Of a stretch of DNA of 64,000 nt, positions 9,013 through 18,668 are shown piece by piece. This stretch comes from Brevibacillus panacihumi (GTDB lineage: Bacteria > Bacillota > Bacilli > Brevibacillales > Brevibacillaceae). A model generated the notes under the pieces. It was not told the origin of the DNA. It did no database searches and saw only the letters and a program-made list of their open reading frames with translations. Positions within the stretch are counted from its first letter, which is position 1; the number at the start of each line of letters is the position of its first letter. The position numbers were made by a program, and so were the translations under genes. The stretch spans positions 46,841 through 110,840 of the forward strand of contig NZ_RHHT01000030.1 of NCBI RefSeq assembly GCF_003710985.1. Direction: 5' to 3'.

Positions 9013-9223
9013 TATTGGGAAAGTTTCGACAGTTTCATTTCTTATTCAACAAAACGTTAACTACAATACAATAAGCATTTTGCATGGCGTTTATAATGCA
9101 ACTAAGAGCGGAACACACGCAAACGAAGTAAAGCGAAAAGGCGGGTGACAAGCACAGGGTAAATATTCGTAATCTTTTAAAAACAACAACGACAAGCATG
9201 ACAGGAAAAAGGAGGCTTTCTTA
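9013..9223 (+). promoter_or_regulatory. Leader of the anthranilate operon
   Basis: This 211-base gap holds a perfect -10 box TATAAT at 9092-9097 but no recognisable -35 box 16-18 bases upstream (CAATAA lies there). The operon may therefore need an activator. No regulator gene lies next to it. A good SD (AAAGGAGG) precedes the first gene. I see no riboswitch fold or long palindrome. Confidence 0.45.
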
Positions 9224-10702
9224 ATGGGTATTCGCACAGGCGCTCAGTATATCGAAGCGGTAAAATCCCGCCAGCCGGAAGTATGGATGTCGGGACGCAA
9301 AATCACCAATGTTTTCGAGGAGCCAGTATTCAAACGTCCGATTCTTGAAATGGCCAATCTGTATGACATGCAGCATGACCCCAAGTACCAGGATCAAATC
9401 ACGCACATCTGTGAGGAGACAGGGGAGCGCGTCAACAACGCTTTCCTCGTACCAAGAAACTACGAAGATCTGCAAAAGCGCAGAGCGGTGTTCGAGGTTT
9501 TCGCAAGAGCGACATTCGGTCTGATGGGCAGAACGCCGGACTTCCTGAACGTCGTGGTTACATCGATGTACAGCAATGCGGACTTCCTCGACAAGTACAA
9601 CCCTGACTGGGCGGTAAATATCAAAAATTACTATCGCTATATCCGCGATAACGACCTGTTCCTGACGCACGCCATCATCAATCCGCAGAACGACCGCAGC
9701 AAGAGCTCCCATGAACAGAACGACATGTTCACTCACCTGGGTGCCGTCAAGGAAACGCCGGAAGGGTTGGTCGTACGCGGCGCGAAAATGCTGGCTACGC
9801 TGGCGCCGATCACAGACGAGGTCATCATTTATTCGTTCCCTGGCTTCAAGCCTGGAGATGAGCGCTATGCTCTCGCCTTCGCGCTTCCGATCGATACGCC
9901 GGGACTGCGCATGCTGTGCCGCGAACCGATGCAGGACGGCACACGTCCGCTGTTCGACCACCCGCTGGCTTCCCGCTTTGAAGAGATGGATGCCGTCTTG
10001 GTCTTCGATGATGTACTCGTTCCTTGGGATCGCGTATTCCTGTACAACAACGTAGAAGCAGCCAACCTGCTCTATCCGAAGACAGGCATCGCGCAGCAGC
10101 CTGCTCACCAATCCGGTGTGCGCGGACTGATCAAGCTCCAGTTCGCCGCAGAAGTGGCTTGCCGGGTAGCCGATTCCATCGGTGTAGATGTCTTCCTGAA
10201 CGTTCAGGACCAGCTCGGGGAGCTGATCCAGTCCGTCGAAACCATTCGGGCTCTTCTGCGAGTGGCAGAGCACGAGTTCGAGACCTTGCCGTCTGGCGAA
10301 GTGATGCCAGGGGGAGTATCGCTGGAGACGATCCGCGGCTTGATGCCGACCGTGTATCCACGAGCGATCGAAGTCATTCAGATCATCGGCGCGGGCGGCC
10401 TGCTGATGTCGCCGACTGGTGCGGACTTCGCAGCTCCAGAGATTGCGGGGGATATGGAAAGGTACTACCTGGGCCGTGAAGGCATTTCCGCCGAACAGCG
10501 CGTGAAAATTTTCAAGCTGGCTTGGGATCTGTGCGGAGAGGCATTCGGACAGCGCCTGCTCCAGTACGAGCGCTACTACACAGGCGATCCGATCCGCAAG
10601 AGAGCGATTTTCTACAACCAATTCAAACGCAACAACACGTTCAGCCTGGTCGATGAGGCACTCAACCTGCCTGATTTTGTAAAAGACAAAACGACGGTTT
10701 AA
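9224..10702 (+). CDS. FADH2-dependent anthranilate 3-monooxygenase, oxygenase component (HpaB family)
   Basis: This 492-residue enzyme belongs to the 4-hydroxyphenylacetate 3-hydroxylase (HpaB) family, which uses free reduced FAD. Landmarks are '[19 protein letters not shown]', '[10 protein letters not shown]', the flavin-binding '[15 protein letters not shown]' and the C-terminal '[20 protein letters not shown]'. HpaB enzymes act on several aromatics. The reason to call it anthranilate 3-monooxygenase is the operon: every downstream gene belongs to 3-hydroxyanthranilate meta-cleavage, as in the cluster characterised in Geobacillus thermodenitrificans NG80-2, where such an enzyme makes 3-hydroxyanthranilate. 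No flavin reductase is encoded in this operon; one lies at 47522-48022. Confidence 0.85.
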   Translation: MGIRTGAQYIEAVKSRQPEVWMSGRKITNVFEEPVFKRPILEMANLYDMQHDPKYQDQITHICEETGERVNNAFLVPRNYEDLQKRRAVFEVFARATFGLMGRTPDFLNVVVTSMYSNADFLDKYNPDWAVNIKNYYRYIRDNDLFLTHAIINPQNDRSKSSHEQNDMFTHLGAVKETPEGLVVRGAKMLATLAPITDEVIIYSFPGFKPGDERYALAFALPIDTPGLRMLCREPMQDGTRPLFDHPLASRFEEMDAVLVFDDVLVPWDRVFLYNNVEAANLLYPKTGIAQQPAHQSGVRGLIKLQFAAEVACRVADSIGVDVFLNVQDQLGELIQSVETIRALLRVAEHEFETLPSGEVMPGGVSLETIRGLMPTVYPRAIEVIQIIGAGGLLMSPTGADFAAPEIAGDMERYYLGREGISAEQRVKIFKLAWDLCGEAFGQRLLQYERYYTGDPIRKRAIFYNQFKRNNTFSLVDEALNLPDFVKDKTTV

Positions 10703-10752
10703 TACTTTCTGTAAAAAAGAACGGAAGCGGTTTCAATCCATGCGACCGTTCT

Positions 10753-10784
10753 GCCGGGGAGGGCAGACTATTGCCTCTCCCGGC
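10753..10784 (+). other. Intercistronic hairpin without T-run
   Basis: GCCGGGGAGGGCA (10753-10765) and TTGCCTCTCCCGGC (10771-10784) can form a GC-rich stem with a 5-base loop and one or two imperfect pairs. No T-run follows. Its place just after the oxygenase gene suggests a 3' end stabiliser or partial attenuator that lets the oxygenase be made in excess over the downstream enzymes. Confidence 0.55.
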
Positions 10785-10809
10785 GAGATGATTGCTGGAG
10801 GGAGACACG

Positions 10810-11337
10810 ATGGAGACGCATACAGAGGGAACGCTGACATTATCCGGCTCCGTCATCGCCATTGGCGCGTTTGATGGTGTGCATAAAGGCCATCAGGAAG
10901 TCATACGTCAAACCGTCAGGCGAAGCCGGATGCTGGGGGTGCCCAGTCTGGTCTATACCTTCGATCCCCCTCCGCGCCATTATTTCTCGGGTGCGCAGAT
11001 TCTGACGCCCATAGAGGAAAAAGTATCGCGCATCGCCATGCTTGGCGTCGATCATGTGGTGGTCGCCCGTTTTGACGAGAGCTATACCAAGCGCAGCGCG
11101 TCCTCCTTTGTGACGGAGTTGGCGCGGCTTCATCCACTGTGCATCCACGTTGGCAACGATTTTCAATTCGGTCAAAACAGAGAGGGAAATGTCGAGCTTT
11201 TGGCCCGTCATTTTCCCGTCCAGATCATAGAGCCTGTCCACTGTCCCGATGGCAAGACGATCTCATCTACACGCATCCGTCACTTGCTTTCCCAGGGGGA
11301 GACGCAGAAGACATTATCTCTTTTGGGGTGGCAGTGA
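10810..11337 (+). CDS. Single-domain FAD synthetase (FMN adenylyltransferase)
   Basis: This 175-residue protein matches only the N-terminal adenylyltransferase half of RibF. The nucleotidyltransferase motif is GAFDGVHKGHQ, and ISSTRIRHLL is present near the C-terminus. The riboflavin kinase half is missing, and the frame ends cleanly, so it is a stand-alone FMN-to-FAD enzyme, not a broken gene. In the Geobacillus cluster a RibF-like protein supplies FAD for the monooxygenase; this shorter version probably does the same. Start: ATG at 10810 has GGAGGGAG 5 bases upstream. Confidence 0.82.
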   Translation: METHTEGTLTLSGSVIAIGAFDGVHKGHQEVIRQTVRRSRMLGVPSLVYTFDPPPRHYFSGAQILTPIEEKVSRIAMLGVDHVVVARFDESYTKRSASSFVTELARLHPLCIHVGNDFQFGQNREGNVELLARHFPVQIIEPVHCPDGKTISSTRIRHLLSQGETQKTLSLLGWQ

Positions 11338-11363
11338 ACATTTTTCACGGAAGAGGGATTCTC

Positions 11364-11549
11364 ATGCCGATCATAGAGATTCGCATTTTAGAAGGAAGAT
11401 CTGATGAAGACAAGGAGCGGCTCATCCAGAACGTGACCCATGCGGTCGAACAGTCGCTGGGCGCTCCGCTGCAGAGCATCCGTGTGTTGATTCATGAACT
11501 GCCGCACAAGCATTGGGCTGTAGGCGGCAAGACCAAGGATAAACAATAA
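11364..11549 (+). CDS. 4-oxalocrotonate tautomerase
   Basis: This small enzyme (61 residues) starts Met-Pro-Ile-Ile-Glu; removal of Met exposes the catalytic Pro1 of the tautomerase superfamily. Length and the 'LGAPLQSIRVLIHELP' segment fit 4-oxalocrotonate tautomerase. It would interconvert enol and keto forms of the 2-hydroxymuconate/4-oxalocrotonate formed after deamination of 2-aminomuconate, feeding the decarboxylase at 17853. SD GAAGAGGGATT lies upstream of the ATG at 11364. It is the shortest gene of the operon. Confidence 0.85.
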   Translation: MPIIEIRILEGRSDEDKERLIQNVTHAVEQSLGAPLQSIRVLIHELPHKHWAVGGKTKDKQ

Positions 11550-11562
11550 GGAGTGATTGGAT

Positions 11563-12102
11563 ATGGCAAGCAAATTCATGCCGATTAACCTGTGGAAATT
11601 TATCGAGGAAAACAAGGATCAGCTCAAACCGCCTGTCAACAACAAAGTGATCTGGAAGGATGCCGAACTGATGGTGATGGTGCTCGGCGGACCGAACAAA
11701 CGCCGTGACTTCCACGTAGACCCGTCTGAGGAGGTCTTTTACCAGTTGAAAGGCGATTGCTACGTCGAAGTGATCAACGACGAAGGCAAGCGTGAAGTCG
11801 TCACTGTCAAGGAAGGGGAAATGTTCCTCTTGCCAGCCAATGTGCCGCATTCTCCTCACCGCGTGGCAGACACGATCGGCCTTGTAATCGAGCGCGACCG
11901 TGCAGAAGGGGAACTGGAAGACTTCGTATGGTTCTGCGACAAGTGCGACCATGAGATGCACCGCGTGACCGTACAGTTGACCAACATCGAGGTACAGGTT
12001 AAAGAAGCGATCGCCGGATTCAATGGAAGTGAAGAGCTGCGCACTTGCAAAAATTGCGGATATGTAATGCCGGAAGAAGCGAGTGAGTGGAAATGCGAGT
12101 AG
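11563..12102 (+). CDS. nbaC: 3-hydroxyanthranilate 3,4-dioxygenase
   Basis: This 179-residue cupin opens the ring of 3-hydroxyanthranilate to 2-amino-3-carboxymuconate 6-semialdehyde. Metal ligands are visible as H and E in 'RRDFHVDPSEEVFYQ' and H in 'NVPHSPHR'. The C-terminal rubredoxin-like iron site is complete, with two Cys pairs (CDKC and CKNC) as in bacterial enzymes. Start: ATG at 11563, with AAGGAG 9 bases upstream. The stop overlaps the start of the decarboxylase gene. This is the most diagnostic gene for the pathway assignment. Confidence 0.93.
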   Translation: MASKFMPINLWKFIEENKDQLKPPVNNKVIWKDAELMVMVLGGPNKRRDFHVDPSEEVFYQLKGDCYVEVINDEGKREVVTVKEGEMFLLPANVPHSPHRVADTIGLVIERDRAEGELEDFVWFCDKCDHEMHRVTVQLTNIEVQVKEAIAGFNGSEELRTCKNCGYVMPEEASEWKCE

Positions 12103-13082
12103 ACTTTCATACCCACATCATACCGGAGGACTTCCCCAACTTTGTGGAAAAGTTTTCGGGGGAGCGTTGGCCCGTCATGCAGCGCACATGCACATGTGGA
12201 GCCAACATCATGGTCGGCGGAAAAGTCTTTCGTGAAATCACCGACCAGTGTTGGGACCCAGCCAGACGCATCTCCGATATGGAGCGGGAACATGTAGACG
12301 TACAGGTGCTGTCGCCGATTCCCGTAACCTTTTCCTACTGGGCGCCGCCTGAGCAAGCTGCATTGATGGCGCAAATCCAGAACGATTTCATCGCGCAGAC
12401 GGTCAAGGAAAATCCGAAGAAGTTCATCGGTCTTGGAACTGTGCCGCTGCAGGATACGGAATTTGCCATCCGCGAAATGGAACGCTGCATGAACGAGCTG
12501 GACATGAAGGGGATTGAGATCGGCACCAACGTCAACGGCAAGAACCTGGATGATCCTTCTCTGATCGAGTTTTTCGCTGCGGCAGAAAAAATGAACGTGC
12601 CGCTCTTCGTCCACCCATGGGAGACATTGGGCAAGGACCGGATTACCCGCCACAACCTGATGTACACCGTTGGGATGCCTAGCGAAACAGCGTTGGCAGC
12701 CGCCAGCCTGATTCTGGGCGGTGTGATGGAGAAATATCCGAATCTGAAAATCTGCTTCGCGCATGGCGGCGGATCATTCCCGTACATTTTGCCGCGTCTC
12801 GACAAAGGGTGGAAGGTTTGGCCGCACTTGCGTCTGATCGACAAGCCGCCGAGCCATTACGCCAAAAGCTTTTACTTCGACTCCTTGGTCAACGATCCGA
12901 AAATCGTGCAGTTCCTGGTCGATTCCTTCGGCCATGAAAAAATCCTGATGGGTTCGGACTATCCGTTCCTGTTGCGCGAGATTCCTCCAGGCAATGACGT
13001 GGAGAATACCGTTTCGCTGACGGATGAGCAGAAGAAAGCCATCATGGGAGAAAACGCTCTTCGCTTCTTAAATATGAAATAA
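12093..13082 (+). CDS. nbaD: 2-amino-3-carboxymuconate-6-semialdehyde decarboxylase (ACMSD)
   Basis: This amidohydrolase-superfamily enzyme of 329 residues removes the carboxyl group of ACMS, giving 2-aminomuconate 6-semialdehyde. The N-terminal metal site HTH is in 'VDFHTHIIPEDF', a further His in 'CFAHGGGSFPY', and Asp in 'LMGSDYPF'. The pattern 'FVHPWE' is typical of the ACMSD branch. The ATG at 12093 overlaps the nbaC stop by 10 bases, so translation is coupled. Fast decarboxylation matters because ACMS otherwise cyclises to quinolinate. Confidence 0.92.
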   Translation: MRVDFHTHIIPEDFPNFVEKFSGERWPVMQRTCTCGANIMVGGKVFREITDQCWDPARRISDMEREHVDVQVLSPIPVTFSYWAPPEQAALMAQIQNDFIAQTVKENPKKFIGLGTVPLQDTEFAIREMERCMNELDMKGIEIGTNVNGKNLDDPSLIEFFAAAEKMNVPLFVHPWETLGKDRITRHNLMYTVGMPSETALAAASLILGGVMEKYPNLKICFAHGGGSFPYILPRLDKGWKVWPHLRLIDKPPSHYAKSFYFDSLVNDPKIVQFLVDSFGHEKILMGSDYPFLLREIPPGNDVENTVSLTDEQKKAIMGENALRFLNMK

Positions 13083-13097
13083 AAGGTGAATCGACAT

Positions 13098-13559
13098 ATG
13101 GCTAATCAAGCAATGACTCCAGAGGAAAAACTGGCGGAGCTGGGCTATACACTGCCCCAGCCCCGACAAGCAGTAGGCACCTATGTGGGTTGCGTGCGCG
13201 TCGGCAACCTTTTGTTTACGGCAGGACAAGGAACGGATGAATACCGCGGCAGCCTGGGCAAGGATGTCACGATTGAAGTCGGTTACGCCGCTGCTCGCCA
13301 ATGCATGCTCAACCTGCTCGCTGTCGTCAAGCAGGAGGTAGGCGAGCTGAGCAAGGTAAAGCGCATCGTCAAGCTGCTCGGCTTCGTAAACAGCGAGCCG
13401 GATTTTACCGATCAGCCCAAAGTGATGAACGGCGCTTCCGACTTGCTGGTAGCCGTCTTCGGGGAAAAGGGCAGACATGGCCGCTCCGCAGTCGGCATGG
13501 CGCAATTGCCGCTCAACAATGCGGTGGAAGTGGAAATGATCGTGGAGATTGAGGATTAA
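13098..13559 (+). CDS. nbaF: 2-aminomuconate deaminase (RidA/YjgF family)
   Basis: This 153-residue protein has the RidA-like fold, with '[21 protein letters not shown]' summarised by landmarks LFTAGQG and the C-terminal '[14 protein letters not shown]'. In nitrobenzoate and aminophenol pathways a RidA homologue hydrolyses 2-aminomuconate to 4-oxalocrotonate and ammonia, and the position between ACMSD and the dehydrogenase supports that role here. The conserved Arg used by generic RidA imine deaminases is not clearly placed, which also fits a specialised member. SD AAAGGTG precedes ATG 13098. Confidence 0.82.
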   Translation: MANQAMTPEEKLAELGYTLPQPRQAVGTYVGCVRVGNLLFTAGQGTDEYRGSLGKDVTIEVGYAAARQCMLNLLAVVKQEVGELSKVKRIVKLLGFVNSEPDFTDQPKVMNGASDLLVAVFGEKGRHGRSAVGMAQLPLNNAVEVEMIVEIED

Positions 13560-13576
13560 TCGGAAGGGGGATTCAC

Positions 13577-15046
13577 GTGAACAAGGTCGCACAGGACTAC
13601 ACCAAATCAGTCAAGGATGCCAAACTTTTCATAAACGGAGAATACATCGATGCCATCTCAGGGGAAACCTTTGATACGATCGATCCCGCTACAAACCAAA
13701 AGCTGGCGAACGTAGCCAACGCCGGTGTGGAGGATGTCGAGAAGGCAATCCATGTCGCCCAGCGCACCTTCGAGAGCGGCGTCTGGAGTGAAATGTCCGT
13801 AGATGATCGCTGCAAGATCTTGTGCAAAATGTCCGATCTGGTCATGGAGCGGGTAGAAGAGCTGGCAGTCGTGGAAACCCTGGACGTCGGCAAGCCGATC
13901 AAGGAAAGCCGGGGCTTTGACATTCCCCGTGCGGCATCCAATCTGCGCTTTTTTGCCGAAATGGCGAAATACGTACACCATGAGCACTACGAGCAAGCCA
14001 AGCATATGTCCTATACCAAATACGCTCCTGCAGGCGTGACCAGCCTGATCATCCCGTGGAATCTTCCCTTCATGCAAATGACGTGGAAGGCGTCTGCGGC
14101 TCTGGCAGCGGGCAACTCCGTGATCGTCAAGCCGGCATCCTATACGCCGTTGTCTGCGGTGATGCTGGGTGAAATCGCCAATGAAGCAGGACTTCCTCCG
14201 GGAGTTCTGAATATTATCACAGGACCGGGCGGTAGCGTGGGTACAGCGATGACGACCCATCCGTATGTACGCAGGGTGTCCTTCGTAGGCGAGACTACGA
14301 CAGGCAAAACGGTCATGAAAAATGCTTCGGAGAACCTGATCCCGGTATCCCTGGAGCTGGGCGGCAAGTCTGCCAACATCGTGTTTGATGACGCGGACCT
14401 GGACGAAGCGGTAAAAGGCTCGATCGAGGCCATTTTCCGCAATCAGGGCGAGATTTGCCTGGCTGGTTCCCGTCTGCTCGTACAGGAGAGCGTATACGAT
14501 CTGTTCCTGGAGAAGTTCACGGCTGCTGTGAAGAAGATCAAGGTTGGCAATCCGCTGGATGAAGAGACAGACATGGGGGCGCTCGTCTCCAAGAGCCATC
14601 TCGAAACCGTCGACAACTACGTGCAAATCGGCTTGTCCGAAGGCGCGAAGCTGGCGATCGGCGGCAAACGGATTCCGGAGCTTGGCGCAGGGAACTTCTA
14701 CGAGCCGACCGTGCTGTACGATGTAGACAACAAAATGAGAGTGGCGCAGGAAGAGATCTTTGGCCCTGTCCTGGTCGTCATTCCATTCAAAACAGAAGAA
14801 GATGCGATTCGCATCGCCAACGATTCGATTTACGGCTTGGCAGGGGTGGTCTGGACCAACAACCTGCAGCGCGCCCACCGCGTGGCTGCGAAGATCAACT
14901 CCGGTCTCTTGTGGATCAATTGCTGGTATTACCGCGATTTGCGCACCCCGTTTGGCGGCTCCAAAGCCAGCGGCGTAGGACGCGAAGGCGGACGACACAG
15001 CTTTGAGTTTTATACAGAAGCGAAAACCATAACTTTAAAGTTATAA
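13577..15046 (+). CDS. nbaE: 2-aminomuconate 6-semialdehyde dehydrogenase
   Basis: This 489-residue NAD-dependent aldehyde dehydrogenase oxidises the semialdehyde to 2-aminomuconate. The catalytic Cys is in 'NQGEICLAGSR' and the general-base Glu in 'LELGGKSAN'; the coenzyme loop 'SFVGETTTGKTVM' and the 'PWNLPFMQMTWK' motif are intact. GTG at 13577 follows GGAAGGGGG with good spacing. General ALDHs look alike, so the substrate is assigned from the operon, which encodes the steps directly before and after. Confidence 0.88.
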   Translation: MNKVAQDYTKSVKDAKLFINGEYIDAISGETFDTIDPATNQKLANVANAGVEDVEKAIHVAQRTFESGVWSEMSVDDRCKILCKMSDLVMERVEELAVVETLDVGKPIKESRGFDIPRAASNLRFFAEMAKYVHHEHYEQAKHMSYTKYAPAGVTSLIIPWNLPFMQMTWKASAALAAGNSVIVKPASYTPLSAVMLGEIANEAGLPPGVLNIITGPGGSVGTAMTTHPYVRRVSFVGETTTGKTVMKNASENLIPVSLELGGKSANIVFDDADLDEAVKGSIEAIFRNQGEICLAGSRLLVQESVYDLFLEKFTAAVKKIKVGNPLDEETDMGALVSKSHLETVDNYVQIGLSEGAKLAIGGKRIPELGAGNFYEPTVLYDVDNKMRVAQEEIFGPVLVVIPFKTEEDAIRIANDSIYGLAGVVWTNNLQRAHRVAAKINSGLLWINCWYYRDLRTPFGGSKASGVGREGGRHSFEFYTEAKTITLKL

Positions 15047-15059
15047 GTTGTTGACGCGA

Positions 15060-15087
15060 TAAAGAGTGGCTGATGAGTCACTCTTTA
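15060..15087 (+). other. Intercistronic hairpin
   Basis: TAAAGAGTG and CACTCTTTA form a perfect 9-base stem around a 10-base loop between the dehydrogenase and the hydratase genes. Only three T residues end the stem, so it is unlikely to be a strong terminator. It may mark an RNA processing point between the upper and lower pathway genes. Confidence 0.5.
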
Positions 15088-15119
15088 TGGCATCTAGATA
15101 CAGGGAAGGAGCAAATGGA

Positions 15120-15899
15120 ATGAAACAAGTCATTGATGTGATTGCCACAGAATTGCTGGAAGCAGAACGCAGCCGGCTCCCGATCGCTCCCATCACGGAA
15201 CGCTACGCGGATCTCGATGTGACAGACGCTTATGAAATCCAATTGGAGGTCACGCGCAGAAAGCTGGCGGAAGGTCGTACGGTCATCGGCAAAAAGGTCG
15301 GCCTGACCAGTGTCGCGATGCAAAAAATGCTGGGCGTCGACGAGCCGGATTACGGACACCTGCTCGATGATATGCGGGTGGAAGACGGCGATACGGTCGA
15401 TACGAGTGAAATGCTGCGTCCGCGTGTGGAAGCGGAGATCGGTTTTGTGCTGAGCCAGGATCTGGTCGGACCCAATGTGACTTATCTGGATGTTCTGATG
15501 GCTACGAAGTATCTGGTACCGACTATCGAGATCATTGACAGCCGAATCGCTGACTGGAAGATCAAGCTGATCGATACCGTCGCGGACAACGGTTCTTCCG
15601 CGAAGGTCGTGGTCGGCAAGAAGATCAGCGCCATCGACGGCATCGACATCGGCAGCGTCGGCATGTCCTTTTATAAAAATGACGAGTTGATCGCCACAGG
15701 CGCCGGAGCAGCGGCACTGGGACATCCCGCCCATGCGGTGGCGTGGCTGGCGAATAAACTGCATGAGTTCGGCATTCAATTGAAAGCAGGAGAGCTGATT
15801 CTGCCTGGCGCATTGTCGGCAGCGGTCAATGTGGAGCCAGGCGACAACATCGTCGCGCAGTTTGGATCTCTGGGCTCCGTCTCCGTCAAGTTTAAATAG
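15120..15899 (+). CDS. 2-oxopent-4-enoate hydratase
   Basis: This 259-residue enzyme adds water to 2-hydroxypenta-2,4-dienoate/2-oxopent-4-enoate to give 4-hydroxy-2-oxovalerate. It belongs to the MhpD/DmpE family: '[17 protein letters not shown]', '[12 protein letters not shown]' and '[12 protein letters not shown]' are family landmarks. I assign hydratase here and decarboxylase to the paralogue at 17853, because this one has the '[13 protein letters not shown]' segment that resembles DmpE. ATG 15120 has AAGGAG 8 bases upstream. The two paralogues bracket the aldolase/dehydrogenase pair. Confidence 0.85.
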   Translation: MKQVIDVIATELLEAERSRLPIAPITERYADLDVTDAYEIQLEVTRRKLAEGRTVIGKKVGLTSVAMQKMLGVDEPDYGHLLDDMRVEDGDTVDTSEMLRPRVEAEIGFVLSQDLVGPNVTYLDVLMATKYLVPTIEIIDSRIADWKIKLIDTVADNGSSAKVVVGKKISAIDGIDIGSVGMSFYKNDELIATGAGAAALGHPAHAVAWLANKLHEFGIQLKAGELILPGALSAAVNVEPGDNIVAQFGSLGSVSVKFK

Positions 15900-15912
15900 A
15901 GGAGGAAGGACT

Positions 15913-16791
15913 ATGGGTAAAGTAAAAGCCGCTATCATCGGCTCAGGGAATATTGGCACAGACCTGATGTATAAATTGGAGCGCAGCGATGTCATCGAAC
16001 TGACTGCGATGATCGGGATCGATCCCGAATCAGATGGTTTGAAGCGTGCGGAGGAGCGAGGCTACAAGGTCTTTTCCAACGGCATCCAGGCTATCGAGGA
16101 AAATCCGGACATCGCGGAGATTTTCTTCGATGCCACTTCCGCCAAAGCGCATGTGCGTCATGCAAAAGTATTGAAGGAGCTGGGCAAGCTGGCGATTGAC
16201 CTGACTCCTGCTGCGCGCGGACCGTTTTTCTGCCCGGCGATCAACCCGGGCTCCAATCTGAGTGAAAAGAACGTGAACATGATCACATGCGGTGGACAGG
16301 CGACCATTCCGATTGTCTATGCCGTCAATCGTGTAGCAGATGTCTCCTATGCGGAAATCGTGGCGACCATCTCCAGCAAAAGTGCGGGGCCGGGAACACG
16401 GGCGAACATCGACGAATTCACGATTACGACGAAACGCGGCATCGAAGAGGTAGGCGGCGCGGATCAAGGCAAGGCGATCATCATCCTGAATCCGGCAGAA
16501 CCTCCGATCCTGATGCGCGACACCATCTACTGCGAAGTGAAGAACATGGATGAAGAGAAGATCAGGCAGTCGATTGCGGACATGGTTGAGACGGTGAAGC
16601 AATACGTGCCTGGCTATCGGATGAAGCAGGAGCCGATTTTTGATGAAAATCGCGTCACCGTTTTCCTGGAGGTAGAGGGAGCGGGCGATTACTTCCCCAA
16701 TTATGCCGGGAATCTGGATATTATGACGGCGGCAGCGACGCGCGTGGCGGAGGATTACGCTCGTCACATGCTGAGCCAGCCCAGCAAGTAA
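15913..16791 (+). CDS. Acetaldehyde dehydrogenase (acylating)
   Basis: This 292-residue enzyme (DmpF/MhpF family) converts acetaldehyde, NAD and CoA to acetyl-CoA. It shows the Rossmann loop '[12 protein letters not shown]', the catalytic Cys in '[12 protein letters not shown]', and '[14 protein letters not shown]'. It normally forms a channelling complex with the aldolase encoded next. Length is slightly short of the about 310 residues usual for Pseudomonas DmpF. SD GGAGGAAGG lies 4-6 bases before ATG 15913. Confidence 0.93.
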   Translation: MGKVKAAIIGSGNIGTDLMYKLERSDVIELTAMIGIDPESDGLKRAEERGYKVFSNGIQAIEENPDIAEIFFDATSAKAHVRHAKVLKELGKLAIDLTPAARGPFFCPAINPGSNLSEKNVNMITCGGQATIPIVYAVNRVADVSYAEIVATISSKSAGPGTRANIDEFTITTKRGIEEVGGADQGKAIIILNPAEPPILMRDTIYCEVKNMDEEKIRQSIADMVETVKQYVPGYRMKQEPIFDENRVTVFLEVEGAGDYFPNYAGNLDIMTAAATRVAEDYARHMLSQPSK

Positions 16792-16818
16792 TCCGTAGAG
16801 AGGGAGAGTGGAACACGT

Positions 16819-17847
16819 ATGAAACGCAAAAGCGACAAGCCTATCAAAATCACGGAAGTGTGTCTGCGCGACGGAAGCCACGTGGTTGCGCATCAATATA
16901 CGGAAGAACAAGTTCGCAATGTGACCCGGGCGCTCGATGATGCCGGCATGCACTACATCGAGGTAAGCCATGGGGATGGACTTGGTGGTTCAACCTTGCA
17001 ATACGGACGCTCGCTCGTGGACGAGATGAAGCTGATCGAGGCAGCAGCACAGGAGTGCAAGCGCTCCAAGCTGGCCGTTCTGGTTCTTCCGGGCATCGGG
17101 ACTGCTGCCGAATTGAAGCAGGCACGCGGTTTGGGCGCAAGTCTGGTTCGCGTGGCGACGCATGTCACGGAAGCGGACGTTTCGGCGCAGCACATCAGCA
17201 TTGCGCGCGAGCTGGGCATGGAGACAGTAGGCTTTTTGATGATGGCGCATATGGCTCCTGTGGAGAAGCTGGTGGAGCAAGCCAAGCTGATGGAGAGCTA
17301 CGGAGCAGAAGCGGTCTACGTGACGGATTCGGCTGGAGCGCTCCTGCCGCATGAGGTTCGCGAGCGCATCAGTGCCCTGCGCGAATCGCTGGATATCGAG
17401 ATCGGCTTCCATGCCCACAACAACCTGTCTGTAGCGGTTGCCAACACGCTGGTGGCGATTGAGGAAGGCGCGACAAGGATCGACGGAAGCGTGCGCTGCC
17501 TGGGTGCCGGTGCAGGGAATACCCAGACAGAGGTATTGCTGGCAGTCCTTGACCGGATGGGCGTCAATCTGGGAATCGACATCTACAAAATGATGGATGC
17601 CGCAGAGAATGTCGTTGGACCTTTGCTGCCGCGTCCGCAGGATATTAATCGGGGAAGTCTGGTTCTCGGCTATGCAGGCGTCTATTCCAGCTTCCTGCTT
17701 CACGCAGAGCGTGCTGGCAAACGCTACAACGTAGACCCGCGCGATATATTGATCGAGCTGGGCAAGCGCAAAGTCGTCGGCGGACAGGAAGACATGATTC
17801 TGGACGTAGCGGCTGAAATGAGCAAAGCACAAAGGTTAGGGGTGTAA
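16819..17847 (+). CDS. 4-hydroxy-2-oxovalerate aldolase
   Basis: This 342-residue DRE-TIM aldolase (DmpG/MhpE family) cleaves 4-hydroxy-2-oxovalerate into pyruvate and acetaldehyde. The N-terminal metal and catalytic motif is 'EVCLRDGSHVVAHQY' (RDG-H), and the metal ligands HAHNN occur in 'IGFHAHNNLSVAVAN'. The C-terminal communication domain that contacts the acylating dehydrogenase is present. It is 27 bases after the dehydrogenase and 5 bases before the decarboxylase. Confidence 0.93.
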   Translation: MKRKSDKPIKITEVCLRDGSHVVAHQYTEEQVRNVTRALDDAGMHYIEVSHGDGLGGSTLQYGRSLVDEMKLIEAAAQECKRSKLAVLVLPGIGTAAELKQARGLGASLVRVATHVTEADVSAQHISIARELGMETVGFLMMAHMAPVEKLVEQAKLMESYGAEAVYVTDSAGALLPHEVRERISALRESLDIEIGFHAHNNLSVAVANTLVAIEEGATRIDGSVRCLGAGAGNTQTEVLLAVLDRMGVNLGIDIYKMMDAAENVVGPLLPRPQDINRGSLVLGYAGVYSSFLLHAERAGKRYNVDPRDILIELGKRKVVGGQEDMILDVAAEMSKAQRLGV

Positions 17848-17852
17848 GAGAG

Positions 17853-18641
17853 ATGGCATACACGCAAGCGAAGGATCTGGAAATCGTCGAGTATTTGCTG
17901 TCCGCGGAAAAGGAATGTCGGGAAGTCGTCAAGGTGACGGACCAATACCCCGATCTGACTATCGAACAAGCCTATGCGATCCAGGAGAAGCTGATTGCCC
18001 GCAAAGAGCAGGAGGGAGCCAGACGGATCGGAATCAAGCTTGGTCTGACAAGCAAAGCCAAGCAGCAGATGATGGGTGTTCACGAAGCCATTTACGGCTA
18101 TCTGACGCATGACATGCTGGCGTTGGAGTGGGAAGGAATCGAGGTTTCCAAGCTGATTCACCCAAAAGCTGAGCCTGAGATTGCCTTTTTCATGGGCGAA
18201 GATCTGCAAGGTACCAACGTAACGGCACTGGATGTCTTGCAAGCGACGCAATACGTCGCGCCAGCCATTGAGATCATCGACAGCCGCTACCTGAACTTCA
18301 AGTTCACGCTGGTCGATGTCGTCGCGGACAACTGCTCCTCGTCCAGATTCGTCATCGGCAACAAATGGCTCTCCCCGGCTGGCCTGGATCTCGGGAACCT
18401 CGGGATGACCATGTACAAAAACGGTTCGGTCAGCCAGGTAGGTTCCAGCTCTGCAGTCCTGGGGCATCCAGCGACGTCTATCGCGTGGGCGGTCAACAAG
18501 CTGGGTGCAGAAGGCAAAGGGCTGAAAAAAGGCGATGTCGTGCTAAGCGGCGCGATTTCTGAAGCGATCGCATTCGAAGCCGGCGATACCATCCAGGTGC
18601 AATTTGCCGAACTGGGAAGCGTCTCCTTTACCGGCAAGTAG
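17853..18641 (+). CDS. 4-oxalocrotonate decarboxylase
   Basis: This 262-residue enzyme (DmpH family) decarboxylates 4-oxalocrotonate to 2-oxopent-4-enoate. It is homologous to the hydratase at 15120, but 'KVTDQYPDLTIEQAYAIQ', 'LGLTSKAKQQMMGV' and 'IEIIDSRYLNFKFTLVDVV' match the decarboxylase branch as I recall it. With the hydratase it completes the lower meta-cleavage route. Confidence 0.87.
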   Translation: MAYTQAKDLEIVEYLLSAEKECREVVKVTDQYPDLTIEQAYAIQEKLIARKEQEGARRIGIKLGLTSKAKQQMMGVHEAIYGYLTHDMLALEWEGIEVSKLIHPKAEPEIAFFMGEDLQGTNVTALDVLQATQYVAPAIEIIDSRYLNFKFTLVDVVADNCSSSRFVIGNKWLSPAGLDLGNLGMTMYKNGSVSQVGSSSAVLGHPATSIAWAVNKLGAEGKGLKKGDVVLSGAISEAIAFEAGDTIQVQFAELGSVSFTGK

Positions 18642-18668
18642 GAAGAGACGAGGAGGCAGGGGAAGCGC

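Noticed and set aside
9221..10621. 466-codon minus-strand open frame opposite the monooxygenase
   Set aside because: The plus-strand protein shows full HpaB-family motifs and a good SD; the antisense frame shows none.
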